From Elusimicrobiota bacterium (lineage in GTDB: Bacteria > Elusimicrobiota > Elusimicrobia > UBA1565 > UBA9628): DNA of 64,000 bases. A program made the translations under genes and the position numbers. The stretch covers positions 62,001 through 126,000 of the forward strand of contig JACRDQ010000044.1 in assembly GCA_016218545.1 (NCBI GenBank). The letters are read 5' to 3'. The stretch's first letter is position 1. Each line of letters begins with the position of its first letter. The notes below the pieces were generated by a model that saw only the letters and a program-made list of their open reading frames with translations, searched no databases and was not told where the DNA came from. Below, one piece after another: positions 16,501 through 22,173 of this stretch.

Positions 16501-18769
16501 CGGACACAGCCTTGCCGTCGACCTTGCCGGTCACGACGATGCCCGAGGGAGAGCCCGTGAAGGAGTCGAAGTCGAAGGACTTCAGGAGGGGGAGGCTCGC
16601 GGCCTCCGGGACGAGGTCGGAGGCCTTGAGGTCCGCTCCCGCGACCGTGAAAGTCTTGTCAGCGTCGGAGCGGGTCACGGTGAGGGACTTGCCGTTGAGC
16701 GTCCCTGCCACGACGAGGCTGGCGGTCGAGCGGGTCATGCTCTGGAAGGCGAACTGTTTGAGCACCGGCACGCCGGCGGCCTCAGGGATGAAGACCGACA
16801 GGGTGAGGTCGTCTCCGGTCACGGTCAGGGCATCCTTGCCCGAGTCCACGGACACGGAGGCGTTCCTGCCGTTGATGGCGCCGCTGACCGTGGTCTTGGC
16901 GCTTCCGCGGGACACGCTCTTCAAGGCGAAGAGGTCGAGGCCCGGGACCGAGGCCGCGGCCGGGACGAAGTCCGCGAGCTTGAGGCCGGAGCTCACGACC
17001 GTGAAGAACTGGCCGCCCCGGTCGAGGGTCACGGCGACGGAGGCGGCAGCCACCTTGCCCGCCACCACGATGCGGGCGCTCGTCAACGAGGTCCGGTCGA
17101 AGGCGAACCTGGAGAGGACCGGCAGGTCCGAGGCCTGGGGGACGAGGTCGGAGAGCTTCAAGCCCGCGCCGGTCACGGTCACGTCGTCCTTGGCGTCGTC
17201 CTTGGACACGGAGACGGCCTTGCCGTCGATGGTCCCGGTCACGGTGACGCTCGCAGCCGAGCGCGAGTAACCCGTGAAGGCGAAGCGGTCGAGGAGGGGC
17301 AGGCCCGCGGCCTGGGGGATGAGGTCCGAGAGCTTGAGGCTCTCACTGGTCACGACGAGGTTCTTGCCGGCTGCGTCCCGGCGCACGGTCACGGCCTTGG
17401 CGTCGATCCTGCCGGTCATGACGAGCCCGGAGGCGCTCTGGGAGAGGCTCTCGAAGGCGAACTTGGCGAGGATGGGCATGGACGCGGCTTCCGGGAAGAA
17501 GTCCGGGGCGGTCAGGTCCTCGCCGGTGACGGAGTAGAACTTGGTGGCCAGGTCCACTTTGACGGCCAGCTCCCGGGTGTTGACCCTGCCGGCCACGGAG
17601 ACCGCGGCGTTCGAGGCGGCCATGGACTCGAAAGCGAAGGTCTTGAAGAGAGGGAGGTCCGCGGCTTGCGGAACGAAGTCGGCGAGCTTGAGGTCCGCGC
17701 CCGTCATCGTGAAGGAGGCGTCTGCCGCGGTCCGGGAAGCGGTCACGGCCTTGCCGTTCAAGCGGCCCCACACGGAAGCGGCCCCTGCCGCGTAGGCGAA
17801 GCGGTCGAAGGCGAAGTTCGAGAGCACCGGGACCGAGGCCGCCTCCGGGATGAAGTCCGCGAGCTTGAGGCCCTCGCCCGAGACCGTCACGTTCCCCGTG
17901 CCCGCGGCCCGGAAGACCGTGAGGGCCTTGCCGCCGGCCTTGCCGGAGACCGAGAGGGTGGACGTGGAGTAGGCCACGCGGTCCACGGCGAAGGAGCGCA
18001 GGAGGGGGATGGACGCGCTCTCCGGGATGAAGTCGGGCAGGGAGAGGTCGTCGCCCGTGAGACCGAACTCCTTGCTGCCGAAGGAGACGGTCAGGGCCAC
18101 GGGCTTGCCCTTGAGGTCGCCGGACACCGTGAACCTGCCGGGCGCCACAGCGGCGCCGCGGACCGCGAGGTCTTTGAGGCTGGGGATGTCCTTGGCGCCG
18201 GGCACGAGGTCCGCCAGCCGCAGGGAGGGGCCCGTGAGGTTGTATTCGATGCCGTTGGGCACGGAGGTCAAGGTGAGGTAGGGGCCGTCCGGGCCCATGC
18301 CCACGAAGCTGGGCAGGACGCGCGCCTGGAGCTTGGGCGCGCCGCCCTGATTGAGGATGGCCACGTCGAGCTTGGCCGAGACCGCGTGGAGCGCTCCCAT
18401 GTCGAGCGCGCGGCCGGAATCCGGGCTCGTGGTCACGGAGAGCAGGGTGGCATACGGGGCGCCATCCTTGGCGGACGGGTCGAAGCGGAGCGTGCCCTGG
18501 AAGGACATGGAGATGCCGGCCGGGCTCAGGACGACCTTATGGAGGAAGGCGTTGCCGCCCTGGGGCTTGAGGGCATCCAGGCCCAGGCGCGAGAAGAGTG
18601 GGTCTGCCTTGAGCGCGGAGGCGATCGGCGCCCACGCGGCCGCGGCGCCGTCCATGCGATGGTCGGCCGCCACCCGCGCCGCTGCGCCAGGCGCCGGGAT
18701 GGGGGCCTGGCCCATGGCCGCGGAAGCGGAGAGGAAGGTTGCGATGGTGAGGGAGATGAGTTTGGGCAT
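7529..18769 (-). CDS. Giant exported repeat protein with ricin-type lectin tail
   Basis: About 3,746 residues. The start at 18769 is preceded by AGGAG (8-nt spacing) and gives a clear signal peptide (MPKLISLTIATFLSASAAMG); an in-frame upstream extension to 19042 runs through the divergent ABC-F gene and is not credible. Residues about 182-2310 are about 36 tandem units of ~59 aa (consensus-like LKLSDFIPQAAGLPLL, then VTVTGTIDGKAVSVS). Residues about 2310-3130 contain further beta-rich domains (GIPGLILSDCGFKFS-like segments). About 3130-3260 is a coiled coil (KLEADSAALRDAQAKVDKI) interrupted by a Cys/Trp-rich patch. The last ~290 residues look like ricin B beta-trefoils with QxW-type repeats (QQWKV, MLWRV). 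The stop overlaps the possible upstream start of the secretin gene, so it is probably a secreted or surface adhesin or matrix protein served by that secretin; this role is inference. Confidence 0.85.
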   Translation of the reverse strand: MPKLISLTIATFLSASAAMGQAPIPAPGAAARVAADHRMDGAAAAWAPIASALKADPLFSRLGLDALKPQGGNAFLHKVVLSPAGISMSFQGTLRFDPSAKDGAPYATLLSVTTSPDSGRALDMGALHAVSAKLDVAILNQGGAPKLQARVLPSFVGMGPDGPYLTLTSVPNGIEYNLTGPSLRLADLVPGAKDIPSLKDLAVRGAAVAPGRFTVSGDLKGKPVALTVSFGSKEFGLTGDDLSLPDFIPESASIPLLRSFAVDRVAYSTSTLSVSGKAGGKALTVFRAAGTGNVTVSGEGLKLADFIPEAASVPVLSNFAFDRFAYAAGAASVWGRLNGKAVTASRTAADASFTMTGADLKLADFVPQAADLPLFKTFAFESMAASNAAVSVAGRVNTRELAVKVDLATKFYSVTGEDLTAPDFFPEAASMPILAKFAFESLSQSASGLVMTGRIDAKAVTVRRDAAGKNLVVTSESLKLSDLIPQAAGLPLLDRFAFTGYSRSAASVTVTGTIDGKAVSVSKDDAKDDVTVTGAGLKLSDLVPQASDLPVLSRFAFDRTSLTSARIVVAGKVAAASVAVTLDRGGQFFTVVSSGLKLADFVPAAASVPGLDLFALKSVSRGSAKTTVSGAINGRNASVSVDSGKDALTVTGDDLTLSVFIPEAAGVPVLKQFAFQSMTRSTASLVVAGTLNGKSLTVTRSDADKTFTVAGADLKASDLVPEAASLPLLKSFDFDSFTGSPSGIVVTGKVDGKAVSVRRSKNGQSLSVSGDGLKAADFIPQAAGLPLLDRFAFTGYSRSTSSVTMTGTIDGKAVSVSKDDAKGDVTVIGADLKLSDLVPQTAGLPVFSRFAFDRAVLAGRTVTVTGKIGPSSVAVTFDRDDKSYTAASSGLKLADFIPSSSSLPVLDRFALKSVSHSGTKTTVSGTIDGKTVSAAMEDPSDDAGKDSFTLTGADLKLVDLLPQTAGLPILSRFAFQSLSRAPPAITVNGTVGGKAVAVKVDPATKLYSVTSPDLKASDFFPEAASMPVLAKFAFESLSQSASGLVMTGRIDGKLVTVRRDAAGKNLVVSSDGLKLSDLIPEAAGLPLLDRFAFTGYSRSAASVTVTGTIDDKVVSVSKDDAQGGVTVTGADLKADDFVPQASGLPVLSRFAFDRAVLAGKLVTVAGEIGAVSASVTLNQADGSFALASAGLKLADVVPEASSVPVLDRFALKSVSRSGGKTSVAGTINDKDASVSAESDTGSFVITGSDLELADFVPEAAKVPLLDKLAFQSLTRTPVAVTVAGTINGKAVSVTVDAADKLPQVTGAGLGLDDFVPAASDVAFLQKFIFDKLGVSSATLTVSGRVNGKAVTVTVDRTSGYYSVTGSDLKASDVFPEAAAVPLLGRFALDSVQHSAEGLAVTGKVDDKAVTLRRDASGKSLTVTGERLKLTDFIPQAAGTPLFDRFAFTNLSRSPAAVTVTGTIGNKAVSVSKDDAKADVLVTGADLKLVDLVPTAANLPFLKVFAFDSLDCSDTGISVDGKVNGKAVSVRTRRNAGSYSVTGQDLKVSDFFPGAAGLPALDKFAFESLTQTGQDVLATGRIDGKAVSVHKDATGSLVVTSDGLKLTDFIPQAAGLPLLDRFAFTGYTRSASIVTVTGTIDGKPVSVSRDDVKNEVTVVGAGLKLSDFVPAASNLPVLSKFALDKVVVAGKVVTVAGKIGTAAAAVSLDQVEKSFTVTSAGLKLSDVIPEAAAIPALDQFALKSVARSGAKTVVAGALGTRSVSVAVASDGQPFTVTGADLKVGDFVPAAANLPLLKSFAFQSLTASKAQVAVTGAVDGKAVSVTMDPATKFYTVTGQDLKASDFIPQAAGVPLLSRFAFESLSQTASGLAVTGKVDGKAVSLRQDSAGKSLDVSGDDLRLSDFIPQAAGLPLLDRFAFTGFSRTGSSVTVSGTIDDKAVSVSKDDAKDETVVTGADLKLTDLVPAASDLPVLSKFAFVRAALSTALLAVNGKIDGIAVAVTLDRTDKSFTVVSAGLKLADFIPETASLPVLNEFTLKSVSRGGTKTSVTGAISGKNASVSVDSGKDSFIVTGDNLTLASFIPETSKVPLLDKFAFQSLSRSPAALSVTGTVNGKAVSVAQSYADKTLQVKGADLKLADFVPAVSGVPFLNEFAFDLLDISSAALTVGGRISGKTVTVRRGLADDPSFTATGDALKLSDVVPETAGLKAFDRLSLSLVAVSPAEIRVNGAINDKGVRFLKTRGPQSKVTVTADDLTLADIFDPLTGVPVINAVAMDKLTLDGTSVEVEAKLNGDLIDVIGHVKPAPGDEYTAVFFKTLDAATFIPSAQGHAANSIALKSALFIVQSQNAPARTVTAADLPGDLPSLVGWAKDDTLRLSAGVNFAAQLDITASGGIASALKTAGIDALSLPLRGTLSPQAFKAMGGGSKGSAASLPEADKQSLLSGLNLSANAPLPKLPSLGGLVGVTGPVKLSLSGGAQSADSPWAKLPAALSASKPEGDLEISLQFGVDFLGAGIGKNLTALLSLDRGASTGFSLVALHDGTWEKPFGIPGLILSDCGFKFSLESSGGASTQDIAFFASGEIGGKKGVSVSGDFTRADGKLALDFFELDGTFTLRDLPGGKSIPSGDRFELDAIKLSRDGIEAKTTLAGRKTDAFLFDAGAGGAANWTFAIDQKNFKITELLPIAAGVKVLDALTIPSAALIITENGLNGTRASFGVIARDMFDDIFGKSNVSVSIPGGIGLVADFDPASMGILGKGLSKIGVHDDAIIMGEITGVFQGSPGLRLSFAMAEAGNPSGLPPKAMNYKPGVLPSFFVLWGGEDVEAGLKIPVLVKAGKDLLELSSSIELEFSPEGLGIKIVGAMDGAWHQPFGIAGISLSNLKMDAAINDAGDVQLGFAGEEQFGRCADPKSSDCLDLDLAVSLKFLAEAAMPDGVAFAGKANQLGIPALLDVAETLMKVPGQLSKLPVPYFNIKNAKLAFTTPGATDPDLGLVNEGFAFAGTFNFMGQDLGSITGAGGPTSGITFKGKISDIDLEVLKFKNNDVDISINLDPKFIINSDVNLLGGTQRVKLDIEPPHFEFDIVEKLGVFGDADLTIRLDGFDLQKGTFDKTADISVVGEFKSALEPWLEAEIKKGVEELRQSANAKLEADSAALRDAQAKVDKINDQIAQVKAEDDKVKARAQASLDSVESRVNSLQGTYDHEISEAHHCGSRWTHWACSPGWYIAAGATYVSLKAAQGVLEAAKAAVAAAFDLDPRLIGLYAERDIATAALTIASAVVEATEEVENFVLKELENILEAAVSHLPFEVDQAILLGDLRDMIAKNDPLILDLKFKIAGAPMREYFAVKVPDTPANAAFDAEAFALLPAIALDKLTESALSKVSSAVATWVHSHIASKLAEAEDRVRQQVEAEEARYKDVLATMENGSAKYKKAFADQAAIHAALVAQTELSDLMGPSLEYTNTYLAIGHSRHCLGVSKDGLNVIQEPCKDGDAERWSTGKLDDGYVFLKSEGLCLRARKGDSADGNEPLILGQCDKDDKRQQWKVITNDGFYDKIVNRDAQKCLHFNKENANPNTAFAIWTSCMGTDSQNFRDIPDAERPTWHPVNTEVKAGNGLCLAVVDPPTGPFTPKPNDKEAKLFARPCDDKSERFNYTEMVNGDIKLVHTETGACIYPQKDTDHLAIRPCDEGKDMLWRVNPKGGSADQLFNPRANLCMMLPAPPKNSTQALEAVLAPCNTVPDDGLLIDFIK
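11830..18226 (-). repeat. About 36 tandem 177-bp (59-aa) coding repeats with five-unit higher-order periodicity
   Basis: Within the giant gene each unit starts L-K-L-x-D-[FL]-[IV]-P and ends V-T-G-A-D. The units fall into five recurring types recognised by the phrase after the P-motif: A (FAFESLSQS), B (FAFTGYSRS), C (FAFDRAVL), D (FALKSVSRS) and E (FAFQSLSRS). The order A-B-C-D-E recurs about six times; one copy carries an extra unit before A and the next ends after three units. This is the expected product of duplication of five-unit blocks (about 885 bp). Confidence 0.9.
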
Positions 18770-18798
18770 GGTTTGAGTCTCCTGTCGTTCGGCACGCC

Positions 18799-18804
18799 AT
18801 TCTA
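18799..18804 (-). promoter_or_regulatory. Candidate -10 box for the giant-protein/secretin operon
   Basis: On the minus strand TAGAAT lies about 30 nt before the start codon at 18769, leaving a short leader that contains AGGAG. It is 28 bp from the opposing -10 of the ABC-F gene, so the two genes share an 80-bp divergent promoter region. Confidence 0.4.
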
Positions 18805-18831
18805 TGAACTTTTGGGTGCTCCGCAATCCTG

Positions 18832-18837
18832 TATAAT
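18832..18837 (+). promoter_or_regulatory. -10 box of the ABC-F gene
   Basis: A perfect TATAAT ends 11 nt before the ATG at 18849. The start site would lie only about 5 nt ahead of the ATG, and no Shine-Dalgarno sequence is present, suggesting a leaderless or nearly leaderless mRNA. Confidence 0.6.
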
Positions 18838-18848
18838 CCCTGTCTCCC

Positions 18849-20612
18849 ATGGTCACCCTCAAGAACCTCGGCAAGTCATACGGCGACCAGGTCCTTTTCG
18901 AGGACGCGAGCCTCCAGATCAACCAGGGCGACCGCTTCACCCTGGTCGGGGCCAACGGCTCGGGCAAATCCACGCTCCTGCGCATCCTCGTGGGCCAGGA
19001 GGAGGCGGACCACGGCGAGATCCTGCTCCGCAGGGGATTCACGGCCGGCTACCTTCCACAGGAGAACGCCCCGGTCTCGGCCGCCGCGGTGCTCGAGACC
19101 TCGCTCTCCGACTCCGAGGACCACGACCCCAGGACCGAGGCCAGGGCCAAGGCCATCCTCATGGGCCTGGGCTTCAAGACCGCGGATTTCGACCGGCGGG
19201 TGGACACCCTGAGCGGCGGCTGGGCCATGAGGGCGGCCATGGCGCGGCTGCTCCTGACGGCCCCGGACCTGCTCCTCCTCGACGAGCCGACCAACCATCT
19301 GGACATCGATGCCCTTTTCTGGCTGCAACGCTTCCTCCAGACCTATCCGGGCGCCGTCTTCGTCATCTCGCACGAGCGCGGGTTCATCAACGCGGTGAGC
19401 AAGGCCGTGGTGGCGCTCCAGGACCGGACCCTCAAGGTCTACCATGGAGATTACGAGCGCTACCTGGCCGAGCGAGCGGCGGAGAAGGAGCGCAAGGTCG
19501 CGGCCTGGAAACGCCAGCAGGACGAGATCGCGGACATGGAGGACTTCATCGCCAGGAACCGCGTCCGGTTCTCCACGGCCAGCCGCGCCCAGAGCATGAT
19601 CAAGCGGCTCGAGAAGCTCGAGCGCCTGGAGCTGCCGGCGGAGGAGAAGGCCGTCAAGATCAGGTTCCCCCAGCCGGTCCGCACGGGCGTGCGGGTGCTG
19701 GCCTTGAACAAGGCCTGCAAGTCCTACGGCGACCTCAAGGTCTACGAGAACATCGACCTCGAGCTCGAGCGCGGCTGGAAGATCGCCCTGGTGGGCCACA
19801 ACGGGGCCGGCAAGTCCACCCTGCTCAAGCTCCTGGCCGGCGAGATCGCGCCTGACCGCGGGGAGCGCACCCTCGGCTTCGACGTGCGGGTGGGATATTT
19901 CTCCCAGCACCGGGAAGGCAGGCTCGACCCGGAGAAGACCGTGCTCCAGGAGGCCCAGAGCGTCAACCGCTTGAACGGCGACCTCTTCACCCGCACCGTG
20001 CTCGGCACCTTCCTCTTCCCGGGAGACACGGTGTTCAAGAAGACCGCGGTCCTGAGCGGCGGAGAGAAGAGCCGCCTCGCCCTGGTCAAGCTCCTGCTCG
20101 ACCCGCCCAACGTGCTCCTCCTCGACGAGCCCACCACCCACCTGGACATGACGAGCGTGGATGCCCTCATCGACGCGCTCAAGGAATTCGAGGGCACCAT
20201 CTGCTGCATCAGCCACGACCTCTACTTCCTCAACGCCCTGGCCGACCACGTGGCGCACGTCGAGAACGGCAAGGTGACCTGGTACCCGGGCAACTACGAG
20301 TACTTCAAGCACCGCCAGGCCCGATGGCATGAGGAGAACCCCCAGGCCGTGGACCTGCCTCCCTCGGAGGAGAAGCTCCCGCCGGGGCGGGCCGCCAAGT
20401 CCTCGGCCAAGGACGCGAAGCTTTCCGCCAAGCGGCGGGCCAAGATCGAAGAGGAAGTCCTGACCCTGCACGAGCGGCTCGAGGCCCTCGCGACCCAGCT
20501 CGGGGACCCCGAGCTCTACTCCGACTACGCCAAGGTCCAGGCCCTGGGCACGGAGATGGAGCAGGTCCAAGCCAGGCTGCAGGAAGCCGAGCAAGAGCTC
20601 TCCGGCTCCTGA
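18849..20612 (+). CDS. ABC-F family ATPase (YheS/Uup-like)
   Basis: 587 residues with two soluble ABC ATPase domains and no membrane segments, as in ABC-F ribosome-associated factors. Domain 1 has Walker A GANGSGKST (about 34-42), signature LSGGWAMRAAMA and Walker B LLLLDEPTNHLD. Domain 2 has GHNGAGKST, LSGGEKSRLALV and LLLLDEPTTHLD. The interdomain linker is charged and helical (ERAAEKERKVAAWKRQQDEI), and the C-terminus has a coiled coil (RRAKIEEEVLTLHERLEAL), features of the Uup/YheS side of the family. It probably acts on stalled or assembling ribosomes; the exact subfamily is not certain. It is the lone gene of its transcript. Confidence 0.92.
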   Translation: MVTLKNLGKSYGDQVLFEDASLQINQGDRFTLVGANGSGKSTLLRILVGQEEADHGEILLRRGFTAGYLPQENAPVSAAAVLETSLSDSEDHDPRTEARAKAILMGLGFKTADFDRRVDTLSGGWAMRAAMARLLLTAPDLLLLDEPTNHLDIDALFWLQRFLQTYPGAVFVISHERGFINAVSKAVVALQDRTLKVYHGDYERYLAERAAEKERKVAAWKRQQDEIADMEDFIARNRVRFSTASRAQSMIKRLEKLERLELPAEEKAVKIRFPQPVRTGVRVLALNKACKSYGDLKVYENIDLELERGWKIALVGHNGAGKSTLLKLLAGEIAPDRGERTLGFDVRVGYFSQHREGRLDPEKTVLQEAQSVNRLNGDLFTRTVLGTFLFPGDTVFKKTAVLSGGEKSRLALVKLLLDPPNVLLLDEPTTHLDMTSVDALIDALKEFEGTICCISHDLYFLNALADHVAHVENGKVTWYPGNYEYFKHRQARWHEENPQAVDLPPSEEKLPPGRAAKSSAKDAKLSAKRRAKIEEEVLTLHERLEALATQLGDPELYSDYAKVQALGTEMEQVQARLQEAEQELSGS

Positions 20613-20745
20613 CCCGCACGGGGCGGCGGGAACTCGTCGACGAGAGAATCCTTTGGGACGCTCACGGCATCCAACGGATATGGGAAGGATGGATGCGTCG
20701 AAGGCGCGACCCATGGTCGCGAACGTGAGCGCACGGCCGGCAGGC

Positions 20746-20768
20746 CGCCGGGAGTCTCCCGGCGTTTC
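20746..20768 (+). terminator. Weak terminator-like hairpin in the 269-bp gap after ABC-F
   Basis: CGCCGGGAG (20746-20754) pairs with CTCCCGGCG (20756-20764), followed by TTTC. The gap from 20613 to 20881 also holds a 12-bp palindrome CTCGTCGACGAG near 20634; I see no gene in it. Distance from the ABC-F stop (about 130 nt) makes the terminator role uncertain. Confidence 0.35.
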
Positions 20769-20881
20769 TCGGCGCCGCCACGCGGCACGCCGGCCCAGCT
20801 CCGCTTTCCTCCCCGGCGAGACGGTCATCGCGGGCTCCAGCTTCAGGTGGCTCAAGGTGCGGCGGTGCGAGGGAGGCTGCT

Positions 20882-21598
20882 GTGGCTTTCCTCGAGCCTG
20901 AAGGCAGGGAGAAGGTCCGAGAGAGGCTCAAGGACCTGGCGGGTCCGGTGCGCCTGGTCCTTTTCAAGGAGGACATGGCGGAGTCGAGCGTCAGGGCCGA
21001 GGGGCTCCTGCGCGAGGTCGCGGAGCTCTCGGACAAGCTCGAGCTCAAAGTCTACAACCGCTATCTGCACGACCAGGAGGCTGCCGAGTACGGCATCGAG
21101 GAGGTCCCGACCCTCGTCCTCGAGGGGCCGGCCGGGAACCGTGTGCGCCTCCTGGGTCAGCTGGTGGGCTACGAGTTCGCGGTCTTCCTCGCGGCGCTCA
21201 AGGACACGGCCGCGGGCCGCTCGGATATCGGCGACCAGGCCAAGCTGAAGCTCGATTGGGTGGCTCAGCCTGCTCGGATACGGTGCTTCGTCACGGCGGC
21301 CTGCGTCCATTGCCCGAAGGTGGCGCGCACGGCCCTGCGCTTCGCGGTGGCCTACCCCCTGGTCCAGGCGGAGATCATCGACGTCGATGAGTTCCCGGCC
21401 TTGGCTTCGCAATACGAGGTGGACCAGGTGCCCAAGGTCGTGATCAACGACCGGGTGCAGTTCACCGGCGCCGCGCCCGAGGAGGTCTTCGCCCGGGCCG
21501 TGGCTCTGGCGGTCCAAGGCGAGGGCCGGGCGCGCAAGACCCTGGAGACGGAAGGGGAGGTCTTTCCGCAGAATCCCCTGGCCGGGCAGAGCATCTAA
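20882..21598 (+). CDS. Two-domain thioredoxin-fold protein (PDO/glutaredoxin-like)
   Basis: 238 residues from a GTG start with GGGAGG six to seven nt upstream. It has two thioredoxin-like halves, like protein disulfide oxidoreductases of thermophiles and the AhpF N-terminal region. The second half has a redox motif CVHC (about residues 140-143) in FVTAACVHCPKVAR, and the cis-proline region VDQVPKVVINDRV. In the first half the equivalent position reads FKEDMAES, so the first active site is lost, while IEEVPTLVLEG preserves the fold. It lies 19 bp before hsp20 with no intervening terminator, so the pair is probably an operon concerned with protein folding or redox stress. No signal peptide is present. 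Confidence 0.8.
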   Translation: MAFLEPEGREKVRERLKDLAGPVRLVLFKEDMAESSVRAEGLLREVAELSDKLELKVYNRYLHDQEAAEYGIEEVPTLVLEGPAGNRVRLLGQLVGYEFAVFLAALKDTAAGRSDIGDQAKLKLDWVAQPARIRCFVTAACVHCPKVARTALRFAVAYPLVQAEIIDVDEFPALASQYEVDQVPKVVINDRVQFTGAAPEEVFARAVALAVQGEGRARKTLETEGEVFPQNPLAGQSI

Positions 21599-21617
21599 AG
21601 GTGGGAGGACGAGCGGC

Positions 21618-22121
21618 ATGAAGACCACAAAACATCTGGTCAGGAAGACGGAAGCAGGAGCGCCCGCTTTTTTGGACCCGTTCCAGGACATCGGGGACAT
21701 CGGCACGGCGCTCTCGGGGCTCTGGGGCGGCGAGCCGTTCCTGGGCCACCATCATCACCACCTCCACGCGCCGGACATCCAGGGAGGCAGGACATGGCTT
21801 CCCTCGGTGGACATCCGGGAGACGGAGAAGGAGTACATCCTCTCCGTGGACGTGCCGGGCTTGAGCAAGAAGGACCTCAAGGTCGAGGTCTCGGAAGGCG
21901 TCCTCGTCTTGAGCGGCAAGCGCGAGGAGGAGAGGGAATCACGGGACAAGGGCTATCTGCGTCAGGAGCAGTTCCACGGGGAGTTCCGGCGCAGCTTCAT
22001 GCTGCCCGAGAACGTCAAGGCTAAGGAGATCAAGGCGTCCTACAAGGACGGCCTGCTCACGGTGACTTTGCCGCGGAGCAAAGAGACGAGGAAGCCGAGC
22101 ACCGAGATCGAGATCGGCTGA
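21618..22121 (+). CDS. Small heat shock protein Hsp20
   Basis: 167 residues, ATG-dependent holdase chaperone. The alpha-crystallin domain spans about residues 55-150, with VDIRETEKEYILSVDVPGL, the beta strands of VLVLSGKREEE, and the family hallmark DGLLTVTLPR. The short C-terminal tail ends IEIG, an I-x-I oligomerisation motif. Residues about 44-48 are a natural run of five histidines (GHHHHHLH), unusual in this family and possibly metal-binding. GGGAGG precedes the ATG. It is the second gene after the thioredoxin-like protein and is followed by a strong terminator. No CIRCE-type operator is visible upstream. Confidence 0.95.
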   Translation: MKTTKHLVRKTEAGAPAFLDPFQDIGDIGTALSGLWGGEPFLGHHHHHLHAPDIQGGRTWLPSVDIRETEKEYILSVDVPGLSKKDLKVEVSEGVLVLSGKREEERESRDKGYLRQEQFHGEFRRSFMLPENVKAKEIKASYKDGLLTVTLPRSKETRKPSTEIEIG

Positions 22122-22130
22122 GCCGACTTC

Positions 22131-22173
22131 GCGCCGCCCTTACCTGCCCTGGGGGGGCGGCGCCTTCATTCTT
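22131..22173. terminator. Bidirectional terminator between hsp20 and the acyl-CoA synthetase gene
   Basis: GCGCCGCCC (22131-22139) pairs exactly with GGGCGGCGC (22155-22163) around a 15-nt loop, followed by CTTCATTCTTTC on the plus strand. It sits between two convergent genes and can serve both. Confidence 0.65.

Noticed and set aside
11830..18226. Regular ~177-bp periodicity considered as a CRISPR or satellite array
   Set aside because: Units are coding throughout in one frame with degenerate third positions, contain no spacers, and are far longer than CRISPR repeats.
18770..19042. Upstream extension of the giant gene to 19042
   Set aside because: The extra 91 codons run antisense through the start of the ABC-F gene and would bury the clear signal peptide and its AGGAG site inside the protein.
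20653..20901. Open frame of 82 codons between ABC-F and the thioredoxin-like gene
   Set aside because: Arg/Ser-rich, no Shine-Dalgarno site, no motif, and it overlaps the better supported GTG start at 20882.
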